The notes under the pieces are model-generated. The model was not told where the DNA came from, did not search any database, and saw only the letters and a program-made list of their open reading frames with translations. Shown piece after piece: positions 41,137-50,483 of a DNA stretch of 64,000 nt (the stretch's first letter is position 1; each line of letters starts with the position of its first letter). Location: contig JADKDL010000002.1 in the NCBI GenBank assembly GCA_016714605.1, positions 400,881-464,880 of the forward strand, given 5' to 3'. The position numbers and the translations under genes were made by a program. This DNA is from Bacteroidales bacterium. Lineage in GTDB: Bacteria; Bacteroidota; Bacteroidia; Bacteroidales; UBA1715.

Positions 41137-41220
41137 GTAGAGAAAATTCATGAATTTTCTCTACAACATCATAAAATTTCTTTACAATATCAGAATTTTT
41201 CTACAATATCAAAAATTTCA
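41137..41220. repeat. 28-bp perfect palindrome followed by a 20-bp tandem repeat
   Basis: 41137-41164 is a perfect palindrome (half-site GTAGAGAAAATTCA). Its right end, CTAC, begins the first of three 20-base units with phases at 41161, 41181 and 41201 (consensus CTACAAYATCAnAAATTT). The array ends 12 bases before the UbiA-like start codon. It may be a regulatory site of the following gene or a small mobile repeat. Confidence 0.65.
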
Positions 41221-41231
41221 AATTAGTTAAA

Positions 41232-42224
41232 ATGAAGTATTTAAGATTATTAAGATTTCAAAATTTATTGATTGTCGCAGCTACACAGTATCTGTTATTG
41301 TATTGTATTATAATGCCATACATTCAATATTTTTATGCTCCACTGCTTATTCCATATAACTTAAAATTAGAATTGCAATTTTCTGATTTTAATTTCTTTT
41401 TGTTGAGTCTTAGCACCGTATTAATAACTGCTGCCGGGTATGTAATTAATGATTATTTCGATAGGAAAACCGATTTTTATAACCGACCAAAAAAAGTAAT
41501 CATTGGGATTCACGTTAGTACTAGAGCTGCAATGGCTATACATTGGATTTTTACCTCAATAGGAGTGCTTTTGGGTTTTTATGTTTCATATAAAATTGGC
41601 TTCTTCAATTTGGGAATTATTTTCGCAATAGTTTCGATTTCTTTATGGTTTTATTCCACAAACTTTAATAGCCAATTTTTAGTAGGAAATCTTCTAATTG
41701 CTTTGCTCACCGCATTGGTGCCACTTTTTGCTTCTGTATTTCAGATAATTCCGTTGAATAAAGTTTACGCACTCCATCTAGAAGCTATAAATTTAAGCTT
41801 TCATAAAATCATTGTTTGGACATTAGGATATGCCATATTTGCTTTTATTGTTACCCTTATAAGAGAAATAGTAAAAGATATGGAAGATATGGAAGGCGAT
41901 AGTACAATAGGAAGAAGTTCATTACCAATTGTATTGGGAATGAAAGCTACCAAAAGCATAGTTTTATCACTCATTTCTTTAACAATAGTAGCTTTATATA
42001 TTGCTTTAAATACTTTTATTGAATCAGAATTACATGCCACATTTATATCGTTTATTTATTTTACATTAGCTGTTGTACTTCCATTGTGCGGTGCCGCTTT
42101 TTGGGTGTTTAAAGCCCAGACTGCTAAGGCTTTTCGTAATGCAAGTCACCTACTTAAAATAGTAATGGTAGGTGGAATATTATTTATGATTATCGTTAAA
42201 TTAGCAATCTCAGGAATTATATAA
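41232..42224 (+). CDS. UbiA-family prenyltransferase
   Basis: 330 residues with eight or nine membrane helices. First Asp-rich motif NDYFDRKTDFYNRP (near residue 75) and second motif KDMEDMEGDSTIGR (near 215) are the two Mg-prenyl-diphosphate sites of UbiA enzymes. Bacteroidota relatives are often named geranylgeranylglycerol-phosphate geranylgeranyltransferase, but the acceptor is not shown by sequence alone. It is followed one base later by maf. Confidence 0.83.
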   Translation: MKYLRLLRFQNLLIVAATQYLLLYCIIMPYIQYFYAPLLIPYNLKLELQFSDFNFFLLSLSTVLITAAGYVINDYFDRKTDFYNRPKKVIIGIHVSTRAAMAIHWIFTSIGVLLGFYVSYKIGFFNLGIIFAIVSISLWFYSTNFNSQFLVGNLLIALLTALVPLFASVFQIIPLNKVYALHLEAINLSFHKIIVWTLGYAIFAFIVTLIREIVKDMEDMEGDSTIGRSSLPIVLGMKATKSIVLSLISLTIVALYIALNTFIESELHATFISFIYFTLAVVLPLCGAAFWVFKAQTAKAFRNASHLLKIVMVGGILFMIIVKLAISGII

Positions 42225-42225
42225 T

Positions 42226-42816
42226 ATGTTGCAAACCAAGTTTTTAAATCAAAAAATTATTTTAGCGTCGCAATCGCCTCGCAGACAGTCTTTGTTAAAA
42301 GAGTTATTAATAGATTTTGAAGTTAGAGTTAAAGACAATCTCGAAGAAATATATCCTTTAGAACTTAAAAATATTGAAATAGCACCCTATTTATCTGAGT
42401 TGAAATTTAATGCTTTTGTGTCGGAATTGGTTGAAAATGAATTTCTTATTACATCAGACACAACTGTTTGTATAGAAAATGATGTGTTAAATAAACCCTT
42501 AGATAGAGCCGATGCAATTGAAATTCTTAAAAGACTTTCTGGTAAAAAGCATACTGTTGTTACTGGCGTAACTATTGGAAATAATAAAAACAGAACAACC
42601 TTTTCTAGTTTTACTGATGTGTATTTCAGGGAATTGTTTATTGATGAAATTTGTTTTTATATAGATAATTATAAACCTTTTGACAAAGCCGGAGCTTACG
42701 GAATTCAAGAGTGGATTGGTTATGTTGCTATTGAAAGAATTGATGGGTCATTTTATAATGTTATGGGATTGCCTGTTCAGAAGTTACATGAAGAACTATT
42801 GAAATTTGAACTGTAA
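42226..42816 (+). CDS. maf: Maf-family nucleoside triphosphate pyrophosphatase
   Basis: 196 residues. The Maf signature ASQSPRRQSLLKEL is at the start, with ITSDTTVCIENDVLNKPLDR and the C-terminal YGIQEWIGYVAIERIDGSFYNVMGLP. Maf proteins hydrolyse dTTP, UTP and modified nucleotides, thus cleaning the nucleotide pool. The YGIQ/GSFYNVMGLP pattern fits the dTTP/UTPase subgroup. Its 3' end runs up to the start of the S46 peptidase gene. Confidence 0.9.
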   Translation: MLQTKFLNQKIILASQSPRRQSLLKELLIDFEVRVKDNLEEIYPLELKNIEIAPYLSELKFNAFVSELVENEFLITSDTTVCIENDVLNKPLDRADAIEILKRLSGKKHTVVTGVTIGNNKNRTTFSSFTDVYFRELFIDEICFYIDNYKPFDKAGAYGIQEWIGYVAIERIDGSFYNVMGLPVQKLHEELLKFEL

Positions 42817-42817
42817 T

Positions 42818-45004
42818 TTGAAACGAGTAGCAGCCATATTAATTTTCTGTACAAATGTAATTCACTGTTTTGCAGATGAGGGTATGTGGTTGCCTAATTT
42901 ACTGGAAAAGCAGATATATTCTTCTATGCTTAACGCAGGTTGTAAGCTAACGCCAGAAGATATTTACTCAATAAACCAGACCTGTCTAAAAGATGCCGTT
43001 ATTTTATTTGGTGGTGGATGCAGTGGTGTTGTTGTTTCTGATAAAGGTCTGTTAATGACCAATTTTCACTGTTCTGAATATTTCGTACAGAAGATTAGTT
43101 CCTCTGAAAGGAATTATATTAAAGATGGATTTTGGGCTAAGTCATTTTCTGAAGAAATGCCAATGAAGGGGCTATCTATTGAAATACTTGAGTCTATGAC
43201 CGATGTAACCGATAAGATACTTGCCAATATAAGTGATACTTTTTCTATAGCTGAGAAAAAAGAATTAATATCAAAAAATTCAAAGAACTTAATAAAGGAG
43301 ATTTCCGAGAACGATTCAACAGATTTTGTATATTCTGTAGAATCTTTTTTTTATGACAATCAATTTTTTTTATTCAAAAGTAAAATATATAGAGATATTA
43401 GATTAGTAGCTTCACCACCAGCTTTGGTTGGGTCGTTTGGTTTTGATACCGACAATTGGGAATGGCCTAGGCATAGAGCCGATTTTACTGTTTTTAGAAT
43501 TTATAGTGATTCCCTTAACAAACCATCAGAATTTGCTGCAACAAACATCCCTTTTAAACCAAAATATTCTGTAGAAATTGCATTAGAAAACAGTAAAGAA
43601 AATGATTTTGCTATGATAATGGGATATCCTGGTAAAACGGAACAGTATATCCCTCTAAAAGCAGTTGTAAATAATGTGAATGTGATTAATGAGGAGTGTA
43701 TAAAATTACGAAAAATTAGGTTAGATGCAATAAGAAAGTACAGTTCAAACAATGAAGAGGTCTATTTGAAATATTATTCAAAAGATGCTTCAATTTCAAA
43801 TTATCACAAAAAATTGATTGGCGAACAAAAGGGTTTCGAGAAATCTAATTTGTACAATATAAAAACTGAAACAGAAGCAGAATTTCTAAGCTGGGTAAAC
43901 TCATCTGATAGTCTTAAAACGAAATACGGATTACTATTACCTGCTTTACATTCTAAATATTTGCAATTTCATTCCGAGAATATCAGATTAAGACGATTTT
44001 ATGAAGGTATTTATAATACTGAAATTGTGCAAATTTGCAAAATAACACAACGTCTTCTTAAATTAAGCACCATTAAAGAGTATGAAAATCAATTTAGTGA
44101 GAGTGTTAAATCAATACAATTATTTTTCGATAATTATGTGAAAGAAATTGATTATGAAACGACTTTAAACCTTTTTTCTGAAAATGACAAAAGCATACAT
44201 GAAGATGTTTTATTGTCTGTTTTGATAGGTGATATTATTCAAAAAAATGATATTTCATCATATATCTCACAGGTATATTCGCAATCAATATTACTTAATA
44301 AAAGGCTGTTGTTATCTGCGCTTGAAGAAATAAAAAGTGAGATGATGGAAAATGAAAAATCAAAGAAAATTAAAACAGTTGCTTACAATAAACTCATAAA
44401 TGATATTGGTTATAAATTAGGAATATTTTTGATAGACTATTTTTCAACAGAGTTATATCCTTCTTATGTTCAACTTAATAATCAAGTAGATAGTGTTCAA
44501 TCTATTTATATGAATGCCTATATAGATTACAGAAATCAGCAATCTATATACCCTGATGCAAATGGAACACTCCGAGTAACCTTTGGAAATATAAGAGGTT
44601 ACTCTCCTAGAGATGGTGTTGATTATGATTATTATTCAACTGCAAATGGCATATTTCAAAAAGTAGATCAGCAAAACGAAAATAGAGATTATTTTGCGCC
44701 AAATGATTTTTTGAATCTGCTACACAATAACTCAGGAATAGAGTTTTATTCAGATTCTATTATAAGAACTTGTTTTACAACTACCTGTCATACAAGTGGT
44801 GGCAATTCGGGCAGTCCGGTTTTTAATGCACATGGACAATTGATAGGACTAAATTTTGATCGTAGTTGGGAAGGAACAATTAGTGATTTCAAGTATGATA
44901 AGAATTTTTGCCGCAGTATAGCTGTTGATATACGTTATATTCTTTATATTCTGAAATATTACGGAAAAACAGAATACCTATTTGATGAGTTTAAATTTGA
45001 CTAG
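42818..45004 (+). CDS. S46-family dipeptidyl-peptidase, DPP11-like
   Basis: About 728 residues, secreted. The signal peptide is MKRVAAILIFCTNVIHCFA when started at the TTG of 42818; another TTG at 42806 overlaps maf. No ATG is available. S46 motifs: LLMTNFHCSEY (catalytic His), FDTDNWEWPRHRADF (catalytic Asp) and SGGNSGSPVFNAHGQLIGL (catalytic Ser). The residue 18 after the catalytic Ser is Arg (NFDRSWEG), the position that in Porphyromonas DPP11 confers Asp/Glu preference, where DPP7 has Gly. So an acidic-specific DPP11 activity is inferred. Such enzymes deliver dipeptides to asaccharolytic growth. It converges on the phosphoketolase gene. Confidence 0.85.
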   Translation: MKRVAAILIFCTNVIHCFADEGMWLPNLLEKQIYSSMLNAGCKLTPEDIYSINQTCLKDAVILFGGGCSGVVVSDKGLLMTNFHCSEYFVQKISSSERNYIKDGFWAKSFSEEMPMKGLSIEILESMTDVTDKILANISDTFSIAEKKELISKNSKNLIKEISENDSTDFVYSVESFFYDNQFFLFKSKIYRDIRLVASPPALVGSFGFDTDNWEWPRHRADFTVFRIYSDSLNKPSEFAATNIPFKPKYSVEIALENSKENDFAMIMGYPGKTEQYIPLKAVVNNVNVINEECIKLRKIRLDAIRKYSSNNEEVYLKYYSKDASISNYHKKLIGEQKGFEKSNLYNIKTETEAEFLSWVNSSDSLKTKYGLLLPALHSKYLQFHSENIRLRRFYEGIYNTEIVQICKITQRLLKLSTIKEYENQFSESVKSIQLFFDNYVKEIDYETTLNLFSENDKSIHEDVLLSVLIGDIIQKNDISSYISQVYSQSILLNKRLLLSALEEIKSEMMENEKSKKIKTVAYNKLINDIGYKLGIFLIDYFSTELYPSYVQLNNQVDSVQSIYMNAYIDYRNQQSIYPDANGTLRVTFGNIRGYSPRDGVDYDYYSTANGIFQKVDQQNENRDYFAPNDFLNLLHNNSGIEFYSDSIIRTCFTTTCHTSGGNSGSPVFNAHGQLIGLNFDRSWEGTISDFKYDKNFCRSIAVDIRYILYILKYYGKTEYLFDEFKFD

Positions 45005-45019
45005 TCCTAAATTCCACTC

Positions 45020-47493
45020 CTATGATGGGGTTCCCAACGGGCGGGGTGGTTTCCAATCTCTTATTTCGGGCATATCCTCACCGTGTTTATTTATATAGGT
45101 TCGGTGTTCAATAAGTTTTTCCTCTAGCATTTGTTTCAGACGAGCACCTTTATCTCCCAGTTGTGGCAACCTATTTATTACATCTATTACCAAATGAAAT
45201 CTATCAAGATCGTTGAGCACCAAATTGTCAAAAAAAGTAGTTATTGTACCTTCTTCTTTGTAACCACGAACGTGCATATTTTCATGATTTGTACGACGAT
45301 AGGTAAGAAGGTGTATAAGTTTAGGATAGCCGTGAAAAGCAAAAACAATAGGTTTATCTTTCGTAAAATAGGCATCGAACTCAGCATCGGTTAATCCGTG
45401 CGGATGCTCTGTGCTAGATTCAAGTTTCATCAAATCGACCACGTTAACCACCCTGATTTTTAATTCGGGTAGATGTTCGCGAAGAATGGAAACTGCAGCC
45501 AGTGATTCAAGGGTTGGCACATCGCCACAACTCGCCATAACTACATCTGGCTCACTGCGACTAAGCTCGGTGCCTGCCCATTGCCAAATACTAATTCCAC
45601 GGGTACAATGTTCAATTGCCTCATCCATGTTTAACCATTGAGGTGACTGATATTTACCTGCAATCACAACATTTACATAATTACGGCTCTTTAAGCAATT
45701 ATAATAAACAGATAATAAACAATTGGCATCGGGAGGCAGATAAACACGAGCTATGGCCGACTTCTTATTTACCACATGATCTATAAATCCGGGATCCTGA
45801 TGCGTATCTCCATTATGAGCTTGCTGCCATACATGAGATGCAAGTAAGTAATTGAGCGATGCTATTTTCTTTCTCCAAGGCAATTCGGCACTTACTTTCA
45901 ACCATTTAGCGTGCTGATTAAACATAGAATCAATAATATGAATAAATGCTTCGTAGCTAGTAAACACTCCGTGTCGTCCGGTGAGTAGGTATCCTTCAAG
46001 CCAACCTTCACACTGATGTTCGCTCAACATTTCTAATACCCGTCCTTGGTTTGCAAGAAATTCATCATGGTCTTTTGTTTCGGCTACCCATTGGCGGTTG
46101 GTTTCCTCAAATACTGCATTCAAACGGTTTGAAAGAATTTCGTCGGGACCGAAAATACGGAAGTTTTTTTGTTCAGCATTTAGTTTTATTACATCGCGAA
46201 GGAATTCTCCTAACACATGCGCGTCTGAAGCCTGAACCGAACCTGGAGATGTAATCTCTACTGCATAGTCTCGAAAATTAGGCATAACAAGATCCTCTAA
46301 TAGTAAGCCACCATTTGCATGTGGATTGGCTCCCATTCTCCGTTCTCCTTTTGGCGCAAGCTCTGCAAGTTCGGGTAGTAGAGTACCATCTTTGTCGAAA
46401 AGTTCTTCGGGCTTATAGCTTTTCATCCAGTCCTCAAGCAACTTTACTTGATGCGGATGTTCTGAATCTATAAGTAGAGGAATTTGATGCGCCCGAGATG
46501 TTCCTTCTATTTGTATTCCATCAACTTCTTTAGGTCCCGTCCAGCCTTTGGGAGAATCGAACACTATCACCGGCCAATGTGGACGGGTTGCGTCATTATT
46601 TTCTCGAGCATTGCTTTGTATTTGCTTAATAAAATCAATAGCTACATCTAAAGCACCTGCCATGTGTTGATGCATGTCTTCTGGCTCATCTCCTTCTACA
46701 AAGTACGGTGTCCATCCATACCCACGGAGCAACTGCTCTAGCTCTTCGCGTGGTATTCGTGCCAGAATTGAGGGATTTGCAATTTTATAGCCATTAAGAT
46801 GCAAAATTGGCAAAACAGCTCCATCGGTAATTGGGTTTAGGAACTTATTCGAATGCCAAGCGGTTGCCAAGGGTCCGGTTTCTGCTTCGCCATCGCCTAT
46901 GATACAAGCTACAATAAGTTGCGGATTGTCAAACGCAGCTCCAAAAGCATGACTAAGCGAATATCCCAATTCGCCACCTTCGTGTATTGAACCGGGACAA
47001 TGAGGCGAAACATGACTGGGAATTCCACCCGGAAAAGAAAATTGAGTAAACAACTTCTTTAGTCCGGCTTCATTCTGGGTTATCTCAGGATAAACCTCAC
47101 TATAAGTTCCTTCAAGGTAGGTGTTGCCTACCAAAGCTGGACCACCGTGTCCTGGACCGGAAATATAAAACATATCGAGCTCATATTTTTTTATTACACG
47201 ATTCAAATGCGCATAAATGAAATTCTGTCCGGGAGTAGTACCCCAGTGTCCCAAAAGCATGTTCTTAATATGTGTACGCTTTAAGGGCTTTCGAAGCAAT
47301 GGATTATCGAGAAGGTAGAGTTGCCCTACCGAAATATAATTTGCAGCCCGCCAATAAGCATCAATCTTTTGTAAAGTTCGGGCGACAAAGGCTTGTTTGT
47401 ATCATCTATAGGGGTTGGGGTTGTATCTTTACCCTTAGATCTATCTATCGCCTCTGTAACATATTTATTTTCTACCAATTCTTTTGTTTTCAT
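45020..47493 (-). CDS. xfp: Xylulose-5-phosphate/fructose-6-phosphate phosphoketolase (one frameshift)
   Basis: About 824 residues, the family length. The TPP enzyme splits xylulose 5-phosphate (and often fructose 6-phosphate) into acetyl phosphate plus a sugar phosphate. Family motifs: MLLGHWGTTPGQNF, GPGHGGPALVGNTYLEG, the TPP motif GDGEAETGPLATAWHSNKF, and LLTGRHGVFTSYEAFIHI. The start ATG at 47493 opens MKTKELVENKYVTEAIDR. A missing base near 47375 shifts the frame, which resumes with AYWRAANYISVGQLYLLDNP. GC is visibly higher (about 40-45 percent by sampling) than in flanking genes, so relatively recent transfer is possible. Acetate kinase and the pentose pathway genes are not in the window. 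Confidence 0.9.
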
Positions 47494-47616
47494 GACTTTG
47501 TTTCATTTATGTAATGAATTGTTTGACTTTCTGAATAATGTGTCTCTTCTTTAGCATATTTCGTTCTAGTTCAGATGGTAATATATTTATCTACCAAACC
47601 GGAATGAAATTCATTA

Positions 47617-48387
47617 TCAATGAGGTTGCTCTTTTGTAATCTGATCATCGTACCAGTAGCCTCTGTGTTTATAATGTTGGTATAATTCGATTTCATATTT
47701 TCTTGAAATCAGAGACTCGACATCGTATATTGGAGATTGCTTGATGGACTCACGAGACAGATTGACAAAGACTTTTGACTCGGTCCAACTTACACGCTCA
47801 ATCCATTGTGGTGCAACCAATACCATTTTCCCTGACCACCAGTTTTTTGTATCAATTATCAAATAACGAATAGCCCAGTTTTCATCATCAATAATAAAAT
47901 CCTCAACATGACCAATTTCACCATCATTGGCTTGTATTTGATAGTCGTTCACCTCATTAGTACTTCGCAAATGGGAATTCCAAGATTTCTCTTCTTTTGC
48001 TGTTGATACCCATTCTTTGCTATCTCTCACTATATCTGAATTTAATCCCCACATATTTATACCACCCCAATACAGTGGATATCCATAATAGCTATTGTAA
48101 CCCGCTTCAAATTGTTTTGAAACAGGTATATCACTATTCAAGGGTGGACTATTCTCAATTTGTTCTTTTGTCAAATTAATGTCGATATATCCAGACTCTT
48201 TATTTACAGAAACAAGAGCATAAGGCGAAATCAGAACTTGTCTGCCAGTGAGCCAACTTCCAGTGTTGGCAACTAGATAACGAATTGCCCAATGTCGGTC
48301 ATCAAAATAGAATTCTTTAACACTTCCTATTTCTCCATCAATTCCTTTTAATTTGTACCCTTTTAGGGCTTTTGCATTTATTAACAT
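47617..48387 (-). CDS. Protein with two PRC-barrel domains
   Basis: 256 residues. Two similar PRC-barrel halves, residues about 1-80 (LKGIDGEIGSVKEFYFDD, WAIRYLVANTGSWLTGRQVL) and about 120-205 (IQANDGEIGHVEDFIIDD, WAIRYLIIDTKNWWSGKMVL). The barrel is an RNA- or protein-binding fold known from RimM and photosynthetic reaction centres; these doubled stand-alone versions are associated with stress. A good ribosome-binding site (AAGGAG, about 8 bases before ATG) is unusual for this genome. It is adjacent to phosphoketolase in the same direction. Confidence 0.83.
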   Translation of the reverse strand: MLINAKALKGYKLKGIDGEIGSVKEFYFDDRHWAIRYLVANTGSWLTGRQVLISPYALVSVNKESGYIDINLTKEQIENSPPLNSDIPVSKQFEAGYNSYYGYPLYWGGINMWGLNSDIVRDSKEWVSTAKEEKSWNSHLRSTNEVNDYQIQANDGEIGHVEDFIIDDENWAIRYLIIDTKNWWSGKMVLVAPQWIERVSWTESKVFVNLSRESIKQSPIYDVESLISRKYEIELYQHYKHRGYWYDDQITKEQPH

Positions 48388-48898
48388 AGTATTTCTCCTT
48401 TTTATATTACGTTATATTTTTCATTTTGCTAACTGTTTTTGCAATCATCAACTTCTTATCAGAGCACAAGCACAGCCACTCTCCTCCTTTTTTTCATTTT
48501 CTTTTATAATCTTTCATTTTCACTATACTTCTACAACCTACTCTACATTAGAATAGAGAGATTATATCACTAGATATTTGTGATTTTATTCTGAAAAAGA
48601 AAGGTCAGTATTTAAAAAAGAAGATGTGTTACAAGAAACTTTATAAGAATTGTATTATTAACACATTTAATGTGGCATTACCAATAAATCAGTTGGTGAA
48701 TCATTCATAGTAATTGCTCTTTTCAATTTGCAAATTGTGAAGCTTTTCATATTCGAGCTGCAATTGTATATCAAACAACATTGAAAGATAACAGCTTCTT
48801 TTCATGTTGTTTATTTCTCAAATCAATAAAGAAGTAGGTTTCCAAAGGATTTTTATTACAAAGAATTTTTTAATAAATAGGTGTTGTATTTCCAAGTT
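48388..48898. other. Intergenic region between the PRC-barrel and cbpM genes
   Basis: 511 bases without a credible ORF. It must hold the minus-strand promoter of the PRC-barrel gene; I see no clear TAnnTTTG box near it. No hairpin with a T-run is evident after cbpM. Confidence 0.3.
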
Positions 48899-49207
48899 CT
48901 ATGCAAACACATCATAAAACCGAAGATTATTTTTAAGCTTAACAATTTCAGTTTGTTGCTTTTCTATTTTCTGCAATAAAAAGTTTATAGTTTCTATCCC
49001 TTCCAAATTAATATCTAGTTCATAATAGAAACGCACATATTTCTCAAGCTGTGGAAGCTGCTCTTTTTCAACAAAATGCTTAGAATCTATTGTACTGATT
49101 TCAATCAATCCATTTTTTTGTAACAGGTTTAAAAAAGACATCTCTATATTGTGGTAAACACAGAATTCTTTTACCGGTATTAATTCATCTATTAGCGTTG
49201 GTTCCAT
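48899..49207 (-). CDS. cbpM: CbpM-type chaperone modulator
   Basis: 102 residues. The N-terminal half resembles a MerR-like winged helix (LIPVKEFCVYHNIEMSFLN, NGLIEISTIDSKHFVEKEQL), the second half is helical (INFLLQKIEKQQTEIVKLKN), matching CbpM. CbpM binds the J-domain of CbpA and blocks its DnaK co-chaperone and DNA-binding functions in E. coli. It lies 9 bases downstream of cbpA, as in E. coli. Confidence 0.82.
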   Translation of the reverse strand: MEPTLIDELIPVKEFCVYHNIEMSFLNLLQKNGLIEISTIDSKHFVEKEQLPQLEKYVRFYYELDINLEGIETINFLLQKIEKQQTEIVKLKNNLRFYDVFA

Positions 49208-49216
49208 AATATCAGT

Positions 49217-50128
49217 TTATAATTTAGATAATTCAGTAAATAAATCTTTTTGTTTTTCGGTTAAATTAGTTGGTATCTTAACCTTATAAGTAACATATAA
49301 ATCCCCAAACTGTCCATCCATTTTATAAACAGGAAATCCTCTCCTTTTGAGCTTAACCTTACTTTCATTTTGCGTTTCGGGCGAAACTTTAAGCTTCACT
49401 TTCCCGCTTAGGGTATCAATTGTAATTTCACCGCCCAAAACAGCAGTATATAATTCAACTTCTTTTTGTACAAATAAATCATTACCCAATCGTTTGAATT
49501 CCTCATGATTGGCTATAGAAAATGTAATAAACAAATCGCCGTTCGGTCCGCCATTTATTCCTGTTCCGCCATGACCAGGAATTTTTATGGTTTGTCCGTT
49601 TTCAATTCCGGCAGGAATAGTTATTCTAATGTTCTTACCATTAATAGTAAGCGTTTGCTTGCGAGTAATATAGACATCGGAAAGATTGAGCTGAATTTTT
49701 GCGTTATAATCTTCTCCCCTAAATTTAACAGATCTGCTTCTGTCTGTATTTGCAGAGCCACCAAACATAGATTCGAAAAAATCAGAAAAATCTCCTCCTG
49801 ACCGCGCCCCTGAATATTCTTGTTCACGAAAACCAGAGGACTGTTCATTACTTTGGTTGGCATATTCAAACTTATCAGCGTTTTGCCAGTCTTTGCCGTA
49901 TTTATCGTATTTTTTTCGCTTTTCAGTATTACTAAGCACCTCATTTGCTTCATTGATTTGCTGAAAATTCTTTTTCGCATCTGCATCGTTAGGATGCAAA
50001 TCGGGGTGAAACTTTCTAGCTAATTTTCGGTAGGCATTTTTAATGTCGACTGCGGTGGCATTTTTTTCTATTCCTAAAATCTTGTAATAATCAATAAAAG
50101 TCATTTCCTGATAAATATTTAAAAACAT
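49217..50128 (-). CDS. cbpA: CbpA/DnaJ-type co-chaperone
   Basis: About 295-303 residues. The N-terminal J domain (DYYKILGIEKNATAVDIKNA, with the HPD tripeptide in KFHPDLHPND), a Gly/Ser-rich stretch (SGGDFSDFFESMFGGSA), then the two C-terminal substrate-binding beta domains (LTINGKNIRITIPAGIENGQ, VSPETQNESKVKLKRRGFP). There is no zinc finger, so it is CbpA-like rather than canonical DnaJ. The ATG at 50104 (MTFIDYYKILG) fits family alignments better than the ATG at 50128. Confidence 0.88.
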   Translation of the reverse strand: MFLNIYQEMTFIDYYKILGIEKNATAVDIKNAYRKLARKFHPDLHPNDADAKKNFQQINEANEVLSNTEKRKKYDKYGKDWQNADKFEYANQSNEQSSGFREQEYSGARSGGDFSDFFESMFGGSANTDRSRSVKFRGEDYNAKIQLNLSDVYITRKQTLTINGKNIRITIPAGIENGQTIKIPGHGGTGINGGPNGDLFITFSIANHEEFKRLGNDLFVQKEVELYTAVLGGEITIDTLSGKVKLKVSPETQNESKVKLKRRGFPVYKMDGQFGDLYVTYKVKIPTNLTEKQKDLFTELSKL

Positions 50129-50483
50129 AAAGTAGAAAGTTCAGATGACAACTTTCTTTTCAAATCATCTGATTAACTTTTTATTGTTTTTAATTTGTCA
50201 GAAGTAATCTGTATGAGTTTTACAAATATAATTGCTTTGAAAAAAAATGAGTTACGCAATTACAGAAATGATTTTCATTATTCACATTTTTAGATTCTTA
50301 TGCTTCATTATGAGAAATGAGAATTTAGTTTTTTTGCAAAGTGGATGTTACAAATAATTGCGGATATATATAGACAATGGTCTAAAAAAGGGAATAACTA
50401 TTAAAGTTATAAAAACTACTTTTTCATTGTTTACAGTTTTATCTAATATTTTGCCTAAGCATAAATTAAAGAAAATTAAGCTT
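50129..50483. other. Intergenic region upstream of cbpA, with a probable promoter
   Basis: 355 bases without a real gene. A minus-strand TATATTTG (50230-50223) about 95 bases before the start is the likely -7 of the cbpA-cbpM unit; a good TTTG -33 is not seen. Confidence 0.4.

Noticed and set aside
45131..46254. Plus-strand ORFs inside the phosphoketolase gene
   Set aside because: They are opposite a strongly conserved enzyme and show no protein-like features of their own.
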